Source: Impatiens glandulifera
Taxonomy: Eukaryota > Streptophyta > Magnoliopsida > Ericales > Balsaminaceae
Assembly (NCBI RefSeq): GCF_907164915.1
Contig: NC_061866.1
Coordinates: 42,596,320 to 42,660,319 of the forward strand
Length of the DNA stretch: 64,000 nt
Direction of reading: 5' to 3'
Shown here: piece by piece, positions 24,401 to 33,897 of the stretch
How the letters are laid out: every line of letters begins with the position of its first letter
Numbering within the stretch: position 1 is the first letter of the stretch
Program-made: the position numbers and the translations under genes
The notes under the pieces: generated by a model
Told to the model about the DNA's origin: nothing
The model's input: the letters and a program-made list of their open reading frames with translations, nothing else
Databases searched by the model: none

Positions 24401-24740
24401 TTATTAATAGTAAATGTATTCTTAAATTTCAAATGATTAATCTTAGATCTTATCTCCTTCATTTCATTTCATTCCTCATTTGTTTTTGAAATTTAAATAT
24501 CATTTTTATTTTTCTTAAACAGTTTATCATCATTGTTTAACCGATAAATGTATTGAAGACAATGGATATGACAATGGATATGGTGAAGGTATATTATGTT
24601 TTGCTCTATTTTTATTAAGTATGTCATGATAATTGGTTACTAAATCGGCTATATATAATTCTAACAAAAGTGGAATGTATTTGTGATAAATAGGAAGTGA
24701 TTACCCACCCCGGAAACACATTTACAATCACGGTGGCTAA
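21467..24740 (+). CDS. Small secreted peptide precursor, copy gamma (4 exons, 94 aa)
   Basis: Exons 21467-21599, 23845-23883, 24523-24588 and 24694-24740 join without a stop. All introns are GT-AG in phase 1 (donors CAA|GTAAG, GCAG|GTGTG, GAAG|GTATA). Exon 1 gives a hydrophobic signal peptide (MRFSKNYIDLLLK, then LFLAMIILLTTLG, likely cut near residue 30) and a conserved RELTQV...SPGPS segment. The mature part is basic, with HHCLTDKC, NGYDNGYGEG and a C-terminus SDYPPRKHIYNHGG. The protein is presumably secreted to the apoplast. An Asp-Tyr followed by Pro/His near the C-terminus recalls tyrosine-sulfated plant peptide hormones, but it fits no family I know. Exon 2 could begin 3 nt later (NAGNAG). 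Intron 1 (2245 nt) is swollen by a MITE and a CACTA remnant. Epsilon is the closest intact relative. Confidence 0.72.
22061..22136. repeat. 38-bp tandem duplication
   Basis: Two units (22061-22098, 22099-22136) of AACATGTTTAATACGAT.TGTCT..CTAACACATTAT, inside gamma intron 1. The MITE that follows is inserted at the TAA at the end of unit 2. Confidence 0.8.
22139..22776. mobile_element. Tourist/Harbinger-like MITE in gamma intron 1
   Basis: Terminal inverted repeats GACCATCTCCAACC (22139) and GGTTGGAGATGGCC (ending 22776), flanked by TAA on both sides (22136-22138, 22777-22779). The 638 bp are AT-rich. An apparent open frame at 22643-22831 runs out of the element and is not a gene. Confidence 0.8.
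23036..23217. mobile_element. CACTA terminus, family 2 (remnant)
   Basis: The end TTTTTACTAGTG (23206-23217) is preceded by at least six ACCGACA/TGTCGG subterminal repeats. The same repeats and end occur in the complete small element at 59999-60943. The other terminus is not found nearby, so this is a partly deleted copy lying in gamma intron 1. Confidence 0.7.
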
Positions 24741-26613
24741 AGTTTGAGAGCTGCGTGAAATTTCGTACTCGTAATTCCCGAAAGAAGTTTGTGTGTGTTT
24801 AATTACATATATAATGTATAAGATTTTGCAAACTCTTTTAATTTTAAGTATTTTCTTTGTTGCTGATCAAATACTGGTACTATTGTAATAGAATAATATT
24901 TGTTTACATTGTTCAAATATTTAAGTTTATGGTGCTTAACACAATTCAATATTTTTGTAAATTTATTTCTTATTCTTAGACATAAGGAATATTTTATTAA
25001 AAAAAAAGTGTAAAACTAAAATTAAGCTTTTGTAACATAATCTAAAATTTTGTGCGATAAATTATTATTTTTTTTCATCAAAAAATGATTGTTCTAATCT
25101 TTCATAGTAAATATGAACAAAATCACCCCCACTTTTATTTTGATAATTTTCAAACATAATTCTAATATAATTGTTATAAAATATTATATTGCTTAGATTT
25201 ATGGCTTAAATTTAAAAGTCGGTTATAATTATAAATTTATATTGTATCAACATGTTTAAAATGATTTTCAGAATAACTTAACTAGTTTAATATGAATTTT
25301 GTTTAAATAATTACTATTAACATTTTTTCGGGATAATAAACTCAAAGAAGAAGAAAAAATCATGATCAAGTTACTAACTTTATTAAAGCAAGCTATTTAC
25401 TAATTGAATGACTTCTTTAACTAGTTTTTATTAATCATTTCATGGTTTTTTATATTGTAAATTAAAATAAAAAATTATTGATTTGGGCAACGGCCGATTG
25501 GATTCAATATCCGTTTCTTTTATGAATAAAATTTGGGTCCATAGACTCATGAAAAGAAAGCCCAATAAATTAAATAGCTCCTTCAAACATAATTAGTTAC
25601 ATTAAAATTTTAAAATACAAGCTAATTATTATTTTTTGAAAAGAGAAACAAACTTATATTTTTTTTTTTTATATATTTCGTGAATCGTTCTTAAAAAAAA
25701 TACTTTAAAATAAAATTTAAGTAAGAAAATAAATCATTTACTAATCTAGTTTTGACCTCTTATGAAATTTATTTGAATAAATCAAAAGTTTATTTAAAAA
25801 ATATATAATCTTTTAAAAATTAAAAAAAATGTAAATTTTCTTAAATTATATTAATATTTAATGAAAAATTACTATTATTATGATGTTTTCTGAGATTTAT
25901 TCTGAAAGTCGGTAGCGTTAGTCCGAGAGTTATTCGTGTTCTTCTCGAGTATATACAAGTTCGATCACCTATTGACTAATGTTTTTTATTTTTTATTTTT
26001 TTATTTTTTTTGTTTATTATCATTTCATAAATTTGTCGTTGTATCTAAACGATTTTTATCATATTTAATATATATTGATTTTTTCAAAAAATATATAATA
26101 AAAATTTTATATGTTTTAAATAAAATAAGTGATAGAAAAAAAAAAAAATTGAAAGAGAGAATGACGTCATGTTATTAGTTAGAAATATGAAAATATATAA
26201 GGACAGAGTCCTCACTAATTTCATCTTTCAAAATCACTTTATTAATCATTTCACTAAAATAAATATTAAATATTTTATTATTATTTTTTTTGTTAATAAA
26301 TTGTTAATTAGTTTATTAGAGTTTATTTAAATAAATGATATCACTCTTAGATAAACTACTATATAATTATTCAAATTTCAATTTTTTTCCTCTCTATTTG
26401 TTAATTGATAAAAAAAATGATTTATTTAATTCTGAATATCCACCACTTCACACAATCCAAACCTGCCATAATCATGTAAGGTTGAACATCCTCAAACTAA
26501 CGAATAATTAATACTTTTTATTTAGCTCAAAATATTTAATTAATGATGAATTAAGCTAATGGTTAATGAATTAAACATCATTTAACAATAAAAATAAAGT
26601 AACATTAGTAAAA
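24741..26613. repeat. 3' flank of the peptide-gene block (gamma copy)
   Basis: No gene is seen. The stretch is collinear with 2040-3180 of the alpha block (GGGCAACGGCCGATTGGATT at 25486, AAATTTGGGTCCATAGACTC at 25529). A purine-rich stretch with AGAGAATGACGTCATG (26156-26171) resembles the family X MITE at 47836. Confidence 0.6.
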
Positions 26614-27975
26614 CTAGCATTTAGCCCGTGCAAATGCACGATTAATAATATAAAAAACTGTGAAAAAAAATTACGGATAACATTTTTAATTTTATTTTTA
26701 ACCGTTTAAAGTTTATGGGTGGGTCAACCCACAATCCGACCCAAGTATCCATTTACTCAACATCATTATATATATATATATATATATATTAGTTAGTTAA
26801 AAAATTGAATTTATATTAATGTTAAAACGTCCCGCGTTCATCAAATTTGGTGTTGAATTTAAAATATAAAGTCTTTGTAGCCTAGTTGGTTAAAGAGTTG
26901 TACTTGTTTGGTTAGGTTGTAAGTTCAAAACATACCTCTAGCATTTTTAATTTTATTTTTAAACGTTTTAAATTTAAAGACGGGTCAACCCACAATCCGA
27001 CTCAAGTATCCAACTTAACCACAGCTGTCGACCCGGCAATCCGGACACTTTAAAAATTAAGCATCATTATATATATATATATATATATATTAGTTAGTTA
27101 AAAAGTTGAACTTATATTAATATTAAAACGTCTCGCGTTTATAAAATTTGGTGTTTAATTTAAAATATAAAGTCTTTGTAGCCTAGTTGGTTAAAGAGTT
27201 GTACTTGTTTTGTTAGGTTGCAAGTTTGAAATATGCCTCTAGCATTTTTAATTTTATTTTTAACCGTTTTAAATTTTAAGGCGGGTCAACCCACAATCCG
27301 AGCCAAATATCCAAATTAACCACATCTCTCGACTCGGCAATCCGGACACTTTAAAAATTAAGCATCATTATATATATATAGATTAGTTAGTTAAAAAGTT
27401 GAACTTATATTAATATTAAAACGTCCCGCATTTATCAAATTTGGTGTTGAATTTAAAATATAAAGTCTTTGTAGCCTAGTTGGTTAAAGAGCTGTATTTG
27501 TTTTGTTAGGTTGCAAGTTCGAAACATGCCTCTAGCATTTTTAATTTTATTTTTAACCGTTTTAAATTTAAAGGCGGGTCAACCCACAATCCGACCCAAG
27601 TATTCAAATTAACCACAACTGTCGACCCGACAATCCGGACAATTTAAAAATTAAGCATCATTATATATATAGATTAGTTAGTTAAAAAGTTGAACTTATA
27701 TTAATATTAAAACGTCATGCGTTTATCAAATTTGGTGTTGAATTTAAAATATAAAGTCTTTGTAGCTTAGTTGGTTAGAGAGTTGTACTTGTTTTGTTAG
27801 GTTGCAAGTTACAAACATGTCTCTAACATTTTTAATTTTATTTTTAACCGTTTTAAATTTAAAGACGGGTCAATCCACAATCCAACTCAAATATCCAAAT
27901 TAACCACAGTTGTCGATCCGGCAATCCGGACACTTTAAAAATTAAGCATCATTATATATATATATATATTTAATG
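26614..27975 (-). mobile_element. Helitron-like element with four tandem tRNA-like units
   Basis: On the minus strand the element ends in CTAG (26614-26617), preceded by 9 nt and a perfect hairpin (26627-26640, stem CGTGCA/TGCACG, loop AA), and is followed by T. It contains a tandem array whose units begin at 26877, 27178, 27471 and 27762 (spacing 301, 293, 291). Each unit carries TAGCCTAGTTGG, an exact fit to the Pol III A box, and 45 nt later GTTCGAAAC or a mutated form, the B box. GTAGC.TAGTTGGTTA is plainly tRNA-derived. Each unit then has TTTTTAACCGTTTTAAA, GGGTCAACCCACAATCC, GGCAATCCGGACAC and a short (TA)n. Comparison with 3165-3190 shows the insertion point in the gamma block. The 5' end lacks a clear TC start. 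Confidence 0.65.
26877..27975 (+). repeat. About 300-bp tRNA-like tandem repeat, four units
   Basis: Head-to-tail units with A-box-like starts at 26878, 27179, 27472 and 27763; the B box is exact (GTTCGAAAC, 27517-27525) in unit 3 only. The spacing differences come mostly from the internal (TA)n tract (unit 1 longest). Related 305-bp spaced units are at 45117 and 45422. Confidence 0.85.
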
Positions 27976-29499
27976 AAATGAGAACTAAGTTAATTTATAA
28001 CCAAATGAGATAATTTGATAGAATTTCTTTTTTAAATAGTAGATTAACATACGTTTATTTAATAAAGGTAATCTTTTTTTTTTCATAAATCTTATTTCAA
28101 TTTTTAAAGTTCACTTTACAAATTAGTGTCTCATTTTATTTTTTCATACAATAAAATCTCTAAAATATATCTCTTATTCACTTTAAAATTTAACCCTTTA
28201 AGTTAATTAGTGATATTTTCATTTTGTAATTGAATTGGCATCTATATTTATGTCATGTTTTTATTTTTTTAATCTATATATTTTTTTTTTCATTTCAGTT
28301 CTTTTTTAAAAATAAATCCAATTTTTATAACTTCTAGTTTATTTTAACTGATTTTCTTTTTAATAACAATTTTTTTATTGTTTATATTTTAATTAAAAAA
28401 AATAAACAATAATTTAAAATTTTATTTATTTATTAATAACATTAGTTTTATTTAATAATAATAATAACAAAATATTTTATCATAATAAAACTCAATCAAT
28501 AACCACAATAACATTTAAACCAACCTAGCTTATAAATATTTAGCAACTATTCGTAATATCATAACTAAAATATTAATTTATTTTGCATAACATTTTAAGA
28601 TTAATTATATCTGATTTTATCAAGTCATATTTGAACTAATATTATTGATGTTATGCAACACAGAATAATGTTTTTATTTTGTTGTTTTAAGAGTTGCTAC
28701 ACAATATTTATTATCTTGGGTTATAATAATATTGTAGTTAATTTCTTTACCACAAAATATTAAAATATGACAATTAATGTTATTATTAAATTATTATTTT
28801 GAAAAAGTAATAAATAAATAAAATTATAAAAAAAAAACTGAAACTAATGCTAAGTTAAAAAAATCTTTTTAAAGTTGTGTATAATACGATCTATTTGATA
28901 ACGTATATTTATAATCACTTATTTATATAAATTTAAGTTAAAATAAATTAAAAATAATTAAAATATCGCTTATTTTAAAAGTGAAAAAAATAAACACACT
29001 ACTCTCAATAAATCATTAAAATATCGTTTTATCCTTATAAATTTAATAAATTAAATTGCTGTCATATTCATAATTCTATTATATTTTTTCATTTTTTTCT
29101 TGTATAACCACAATCTTACAAAATTTAATATTACTATATTAATTTTAAATATTATCTAAAAGTAAAAAAAAACGTGATTATAGATAAACTAATTATAAAA
29201 TAAATAAATAAATAAGAGATCTCTTAAATATATCTTAACTCTGTTTTATTTATATTAACAAATTATAAATTAATAATTTAATATATAAATTTAAAAATAT
29301 TAATATTTATTTTGAATAATAAATTATCAACATTTAAAATAGTTAAAACAAACCTTAATTTTTATAACTTTAACCATAAATTACATAGATTTAGAAATAG
29401 AGAAGGATCCTCATCATAATTTTAGCCAATAAAAAATCTACTTGATAAAGGCCATTTTTAAATTGAAATAGATGGTCCACGGTGGTAAGTAATATGCTC
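27976..29499. repeat. Continuation of the gamma block flank
   Basis: No gene is seen. Positions 28020-28360 continue the match to alpha (3230-3553), including the empty site of the large CACTA element near 28350. From 28400 on it is AT-rich, with no clear partner until 29440-29499, which matches 12400-12440. Confidence 0.5.
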
Positions 29500-29504
29500 A
29501 TTCT
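29500..29504. other. Target duplication of copia A, left
   Basis: ATTCT, repeated at 43525-43529 on the other side. The uninterrupted sequence is visible at 12444-12448 (GCTCATTCTTCC). Confidence 0.85.
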
Positions 29505-29878
29505 TGTTAGGATTTGTATCTCCCAAATCACAAATCCGACCTGCTTAAAAACAATCTGTAAAAACACAAGAAAGAAGAACACAAGAACACACAGATTTAT
29601 AGTGGTTCACTTAAATTGAGCTACATCTACTTCAGCCACCACCAGATTTACTATGAAGAATAAGAAGGAATACAGAGTTTTTGCCTCACACTTTATCTCT
29701 CTATAATTCTGTCTTAAAAATATAAACCCTTAATAATCACATATTTATAGGGTAAACATTCAGGTAATAAACCTAAATAACTTTGGTCAGGCCCAAGCCC
29801 AAAACCAAAAAGAAAAACTCAATAAACTCTAATTAACAATATAGAGTTTATTATAAGTGTAGACTCCATAACTCAACA
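29505..29878 (-). repeat. 3' LTR of copia A
   Basis: 374 bp, TGTTAG...CAACA as read on the plus strand. The purine-rich tract AAGTGGGAGAT on the minus strand (29879-29890) adjoins its start. It shares the TGTTAGGATTTGTATCTCCC start and the CAGATTTATAGTGGTTCAC segment with the 5' LTR. Confidence 0.92.
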
Positions 29879-29893
29879 ATCTCCCACTTGAAG
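29879..29893 (-). other. Polypurine tract of copia A
   Basis: Minus-strand CTTCAAGTGGGAGAT lies directly before the 3' LTR, the expected primer for plus-strand cDNA synthesis. Confidence 0.75.
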
Positions 29894-29940
29894 ACTAACT
29901 TCATCATCTCTCGATCGGTAATGGCTTTCCATTCGGTGTC

Positions 29941-30956
29941 TTAACGAAGAAGACCAACTGAAGTTGCACAGAACTTCAGTTTCTCATTTGTCACAACTTT
30001 CGTCAACATATCAGCTGGATTCTCACTCCCGGGAATCTTCTCAAGAGCTAATACTCCATCTTCTAAAGCTGACCGGATGAAATGATAATGAACCTGTATA
30101 TGTTTCGTCCTGCCATGATAAACAGGATTCTTTGCCAAATGAATGGCACTCAGACTGTCGCATCGTAACACACTTCCCTCGTAGTCTTGACCCAATTCTC
30201 GCAAAAAGGGTTGTAACCACATCATCTCCTTAGCAGCTTCTGTCACAGCAACATACTCTGCCTCACAACTAGAAAAAGCAACAATTTTCTGCAATTTTGA
30301 AACCCAACTGATTGCAGTACCTCCTAGAGTATAAATGTACCCTGTTGTGCTCTTCCTACTATCAACATCACCACCATTGTCAGCATCAACATATCCTTCC
30401 AAACTCATATTAGACTTTCGAAAACACAAAGCAAGACCCGTACTTCCTCTTAAGTATCGTAGTATCCACTTTACTACTTCCCAATGTTGTCCACCCGGAT
30501 TGCTCATGAATCTGCTAACAACTCTCACTGCATGTGCTATGTCTGGTCTTGTGCAAACCATCGCATACATAATAAAACCAATGACAGAGGTATACGGAAC
30601 AGTTGCCATGTAATTTTTCTCCTCCTCTGTTGAAGGCAACTGATCTTTAGATAGTCTGAAGTGACTAGCTAAGGGGGTAGTAACTGGTTTTGCATCATAC
30701 AAGTTGAACCCGCTAAGAACTTTCTTCACATATTCTTCTTGTGAAAGCTTGAGAACTTCTTCATCCCAAGGATTTGTTTTGCAGCACCCAAATCCTTCAT
30801 TGCAAACTTTTCAGACAACTCTTTCTTAAGTTTGTTAATCTCATACAAGCTTGCTCCAACAATCAACATGTCATCAACGTAGAGAAGAAGAATAATGTAC
30901 GATTTATCAAACCTCTTGATATAGCAGCAATGATCAGCTTCACACCTCAAAAAGTT
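29941..30956 (-). pseudogene. Copia A pol, C-terminal part: reverse transcriptase end and RNase H
   Basis: Reading away from the B insertion: CEADHCCYIKRF, then the catalytic LLLYVDDMLIVG (30726-30950), a frameshift near 30730, then KPVTTPLASHF, CTRPDIAHAV, and RNase H with acidic residues in GYVDADNGG, SSCEAEYVAV and RCDSLSAIHLA. It ends ENPADMLTKV and stops at 29941. This piece continues the protein interrupted at 40338. It matches the Tork/TNT1-94 type. One frameshift makes it non-functional even without the insertion. Confidence 0.9.
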
Positions 30957-31018
30957 TGTTAGGATCGGGGACGCCCTTGGGGGACCGGGGTGTTTCCGGT
31001 TTTAGGAAGGGTGGCCTC
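30957..31018 (-). repeat. 3' LTR of element B, only the terminal 62 bp kept
   Basis: It is identical to 39026-39087 up to GGTGGCCTC, then departs. The following AAAAAGTTT copies the flank at 30949-30957, giving a 13-bp direct repeat CCTCAAAAAGTTT (30945-30957 and 31015-31027). The rest of the LTR (about 1245 bp) and the polypurine tract are missing. This suggests end-joining at CCTC with templated filler. Confidence 0.85.
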
Positions 31019-31027
31019 AAAAAGTTT

Positions 31028-31271
31028 TTAAATTTTTATTTTGCTTCGAAATTCCGGTTTTATTTGAGGACTTGTTAACCGGAAGTTTAGGTTAACATTA
31101 AGGTTTTGTGTATAAATTTTAAAAACTGGAAGGAAAGATATGAATGAAAACCGGAGACTTTTAAAATTAGATATTTCATAAATAAAAAGAGTGAACATTG
31201 AGCGGTTTTGGTCGTACAACAAAAATGACCAAAAACCGGAAAGAAAAGCAGATAACTTAGTTTTCTTTGAA
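31028..31271 (-). other. 3' untranslated region of accessory gene 2 in element B
   Basis: Noncoding, with several AACCGG/CCGGTT motifs as elsewhere in B. No polypurine tract is recognised. It joins directly to the LTR stub. Confidence 0.5.
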
Positions 31272-32018
31272 CTAGTCCCCTTCCATCATTCTTTCGTACC
31301 ACTTGTCCACGGTGTTTTCAGGTGTCCGTTCCTCAATCCTCGATATCCATCTGTGCATCATGGACATGGTGATAGTGTTGGACGGTCCAACCGGAACACC
31401 GGTTCCAAGGTGACGGCGCTTAGACATCAGAAACCGGGTGATTTGAGGGCCGAAACTGGTCCTTCCTCTTGAAGTTGTCATGATCTGCTTCAGTTTGTTG
31501 AAGAGGTAGGTTGCCCAATTGATCGACGAGTTGCGAATGATGGCTATCATGATGTCGGAAGCCTCCCGGTTGTAGTTCTGATTTGGCATTCGGCCCATGA
31601 TAGACCTTTGAACCAAGTCATGCAGGACTTGGTAGTGAGGAGCAAGTGTCTCTTTCTTCCCAAAGTCCTTGATCGGAGCGTTGGAAGAAGAGAAAATCTG
31701 GAAAAAATCTTCCTTAGCCGGCAGGAATAGCGTCGGGAAGTCTGAAAAGCCTTCGGTTGGAAGGTGAAAGAAGTTGGCGAATTCCTCTTCGGTAAACCGA
31801 AGGAATTGGCCGTCGATGATGGTGCGGATGCTGCCATCATCTAGAACATGACCATTGTTGAAAAATTCACACACCTCCTCCACGAGGATAGTGTCTGAAC
31901 CTTTGAGAAAACCTTGAAGCCCCGATTCTATGATCGGTTGGAAGATGCATTCGTGATATGCGCTATCTTTTACGTCTTCGAAATCGACGATGAGTGTGTT
32001 TCTGAGTTCGGCCGACAT
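31272..32018 (-). CDS. Element B accessory gene 2 (248 aa, unknown function)
   Basis: One open frame starts MSAELRNTLIVDFEDV and ends ERMMEGD. It is a clear paralogue of the gene at 32464-33201. Both have an N-terminal acidic DF/D segment, V-E-E-x-x-x-F-F near residue 47, a GQFLRF-type strand, LPTEGFSDFP (LPTEGVTDL in the other), SIMGR/SILGR, MIAI...INW and FNKLKQIM/FSNLKKML. No signal peptide, transmembrane helix, zinc knuckle or catalytic signature is visible, so it is not an env-like gene. The layout loosely resembles the 'putative plant transposon protein' family of plant repeats; that is from memory. A TATA box lies about 105 bp upstream (32121-32132). It has stayed open while gag-pol decayed. 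It reads in the same sense as pol, which ends 1.9 kb upstream. Confidence 0.8.
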   Translation of the reverse strand: MSAELRNTLIVDFEDVKDSAYHECIFQPIIESGLQGFLKGSDTILVEEVCEFFNNGHVLDDGSIRTIIDGQFLRFTEEEFANFFHLPTEGFSDFPTLFLPAKEDFFQIFSSSNAPIKDFGKKETLAPHYQVLHDLVQRSIMGRMPNQNYNREASDIMIAIIRNSSINWATYLFNKLKQIMTTSRGRTSFGPQITRFLMSKRRHLGTGVPVGPSNTITMSMMHRWISRIEERTPENTVDKWYERMMEGD

Positions 32019-32120
32019 TATGAGGAGGAGTGAGAGAGAAGTTGAGGAGATTTTTGTGATTTTTCAAGCTCTAGAGAGAAGGAAAGCAGGAAGCGTGTTT
32101 TGAAAAATGGAGGGTTGAGT

Positions 32121-32132
32121 CCCCTTTTATAG
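32121..32132 (-). promoter_or_regulatory. TATA box before accessory gene 2
   Basis: Minus-strand CTATAAAAGGGG, about 105 bp before the start codon, with a CT-rich leader between. Upstream lie AACCGTT (about 32141-32147), GCATGCTT (32253-32260) and TACGTCA (32309-32315), all of which recur in the LTR of B around its own CTATAAAAGG. Confidence 0.65.
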
Positions 32133-32463
32133 CTTGAAACGGTTGAGAGCATTTAATGAAGATATTTGAAAAATCTAGCCGTTTATGTCTGGTCATTAAT
32201 GATTTTGTGATTTTTCAAGAGAATAAAGACATGTCTTGTCTAATCAAGTCAGGCATGCTTTTTGAGAATGACGATTCCTATTTCCAAGAGTGATTCGTTT
32301 TGATTTGATACGTCACATTAAATGTTTGATCATTTATGACTTTAGATTTTAGATTAAAAGAGGAAGGAAATCTGCTTCATTGATTAAGGTACAAAGCCGG
32401 TAGTACAGCAAAATTACCGGTTTTGGAAAAACGAAATAAAATAAGACAGAAGGAAAGGACAGG

Positions 32464-33201
32464 CTAGACGTTAGATGACTCAGCCGCTTGATTTCTTCTA
32501 GCCTTCACTGCTTCCCACCGGTCGACCAGCTCTTGTACTCTCTCCTTGGTGAGCACATGTCTTGGATGGAGGGTTACGAACTGTCCGGAGTGGATGTCCA
32601 GACTTGCACAAAAACCGCTCAGCTGAGGAGCGTAGCCGGTTTTATTGGAGAGGAGCATCTTCTTCAGGTTGCTGAAGATGATCCAGGACCAGTTAACCGA
32701 TGTCCCAACCGTTACAGCGATCATCATCTCGAAAAGTCTTTGGGTGTAGTAGTAGTTTTTCTCTCTGCCCAAAATGGACTTTCCCAGGATCTCACAAAGA
32801 AGCTGGTACTTGTGAGAGAGTTGGCTTTTAGCACCCCAGGGTCTAACCGGGATGTCAGATCTTGAGAACCGGCGACACATCTCTTCCATGGTCACCGGGG
32901 AGTATGTTAGGTCGGTTACCCCTTCAGTGGGCAAACCGCAGTATACAGCGAAATCCGTCTCGCTGAATAAGAATTTCTGACCGTAGACTTGTGCAACGAT
33001 TATGTCTCGATGCACTTCCTTTCCGGTCTGGAAGAATTCTTCGACTACTAGGTTGTCGAGAATGAATCCGTTCTCAAGGAAGCTTCTTAGCCCGCTTCTT
33101 TCGACGGCCAAGAACATTTCTTTAACTTCGTGATCTTCATATTGGTAGATTGAGTTAAAATCTGCCAATAGAATCTTCTTTGCTAGAGAGTTGGAATTCA
33201 T
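32464..33201 (-). CDS. Element B accessory gene 1 (245 aa, unknown function)
   Basis: One open frame starts MNSNSLAKKILLADF and ends QAAESSNV. It is paralogous to the gene at 31272-32018 along most of its length: VVEEFF, GQKFLFSETDFA, LPTEGVTDL, KYQLLCEILGKSILGRE, MMIAV...SVNWSWIIFSNLKKML. The C-terminal quarter differs (VQELVDRWEAVKARR, probably helical). No membrane segment or known catalytic motif is seen. It starts about 700 bp beyond the pol stop codon and has its own TATA box 80 bp upstream (33281-33289), so it need not depend on read-through from the LTR. A role in the element's life cycle, or a captured host gene, is possible; neither can be told from the sequence. Confidence 0.8.
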   Translation of the reverse strand: MNSNSLAKKILLADFNSIYQYEDHEVKEMFLAVERSGLRSFLENGFILDNLVVEEFFQTGKEVHRDIIVAQVYGQKFLFSETDFAVYCGLPTEGVTDLTYSPVTMEEMCRRFSRSDIPVRPWGAKSQLSHKYQLLCEILGKSILGREKNYYYTQRLFEMMIAVTVGTSVNWSWIIFSNLKKMLLSNKTGYAPQLSGFCASLDIHSGQFVTLHPRHVLTKERVQELVDRWEAVKARRNQAAESSNV

Positions 33202-33280
33202 GTTCTTGAGAGAGAGGTTAATCTCAAGAATGATACTTGTGAATAGTAATCTTGTGAAGATTTGTGAAGGTTTAAGGGTG

Positions 33281-33289
33281 GTTTATATA
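33281..33289 (-). promoter_or_regulatory. TATA box before accessory gene 1
   Basis: Minus-strand CTATATAAAC, about 80 bp before the start codon, followed by a CT/A-rich leader. GCATGCTT (33321-33328) and the near-palindrome GATGATGTCATC (33329-33340) upstream both have counterparts in the LTR (39894-39901 and 39803-39814). Confidence 0.65.
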
Positions 33290-33340
33290 GTCAGGGGTTC
33301 GGCTAGACTAATAGGCTTAAGCATGCTTGATGATGTCATC

Positions 33341-33897
33341 AGTTATTTAATAGGCTTTAACTTGTTGAAGTAAATAATGTTTATTTCCAAGGCAGAAACT
33401 AATTATTACCAAGATATTAATGATGACAAATATCTATTGACAAGATGTGAGTCTCCCTCTCTTGATGATGGACACATGTCGTCATCTTGATTGTGGTAGA
33501 CTGTTTTTATTTATTACAGACTTCATTTTTCAAAATATGCATGAAAACTTAGTCAGTCATCCCAGGTTAACCGGAGGAGTTCATTCTATCAGACCAGAAT
33601 GCATTTGTACTAAGCGGTTTTCCATGACCGGTTTTAGTAGGATATTTTGTTCCGATTATGAAGAAAAGTTGATTTATGTCAACATTTTTTCAACTTTGGG
33701 TTTATCATATCCACTTCAACCTGGTTATTTCAACCGTATAGTAAATATACATGTGATTTGAAGTTTATGAAGTAATCGGGCATAACCGGAGACTTCCTCC
33801 CGGTTAGCATTTTTGATTTATCAATGGCCTATTTGAGTATGGTTTGAGAAGCAAGAGCTTCTCCCTGAACACATATCCCGGTTTTATACATGCATAA
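33341..33897 (-). other. Element B spacer between pol and accessory gene 1
   Basis: Noncoding. It has several CCGGTT/AACCGG motifs (33570, 33620, 33630, 33787, 33801). It presumably holds the upstream promoter of accessory gene 1 and the end of the pol transcript. Confidence 0.5.

Noticed and set aside
26877..27830. Possible functional tRNA genes
   Set aside because: A and B box motifs are present, but the sequences do not fold into acceptor and anticodon stems and are 300-bp repeats; tRNA-derived only.
31272..33201. Env-like gene of the SIRE1 type
   Set aside because: Position fits, but I see no signal peptide, transmembrane helix or coiled coil in either protein, so I left function unknown.
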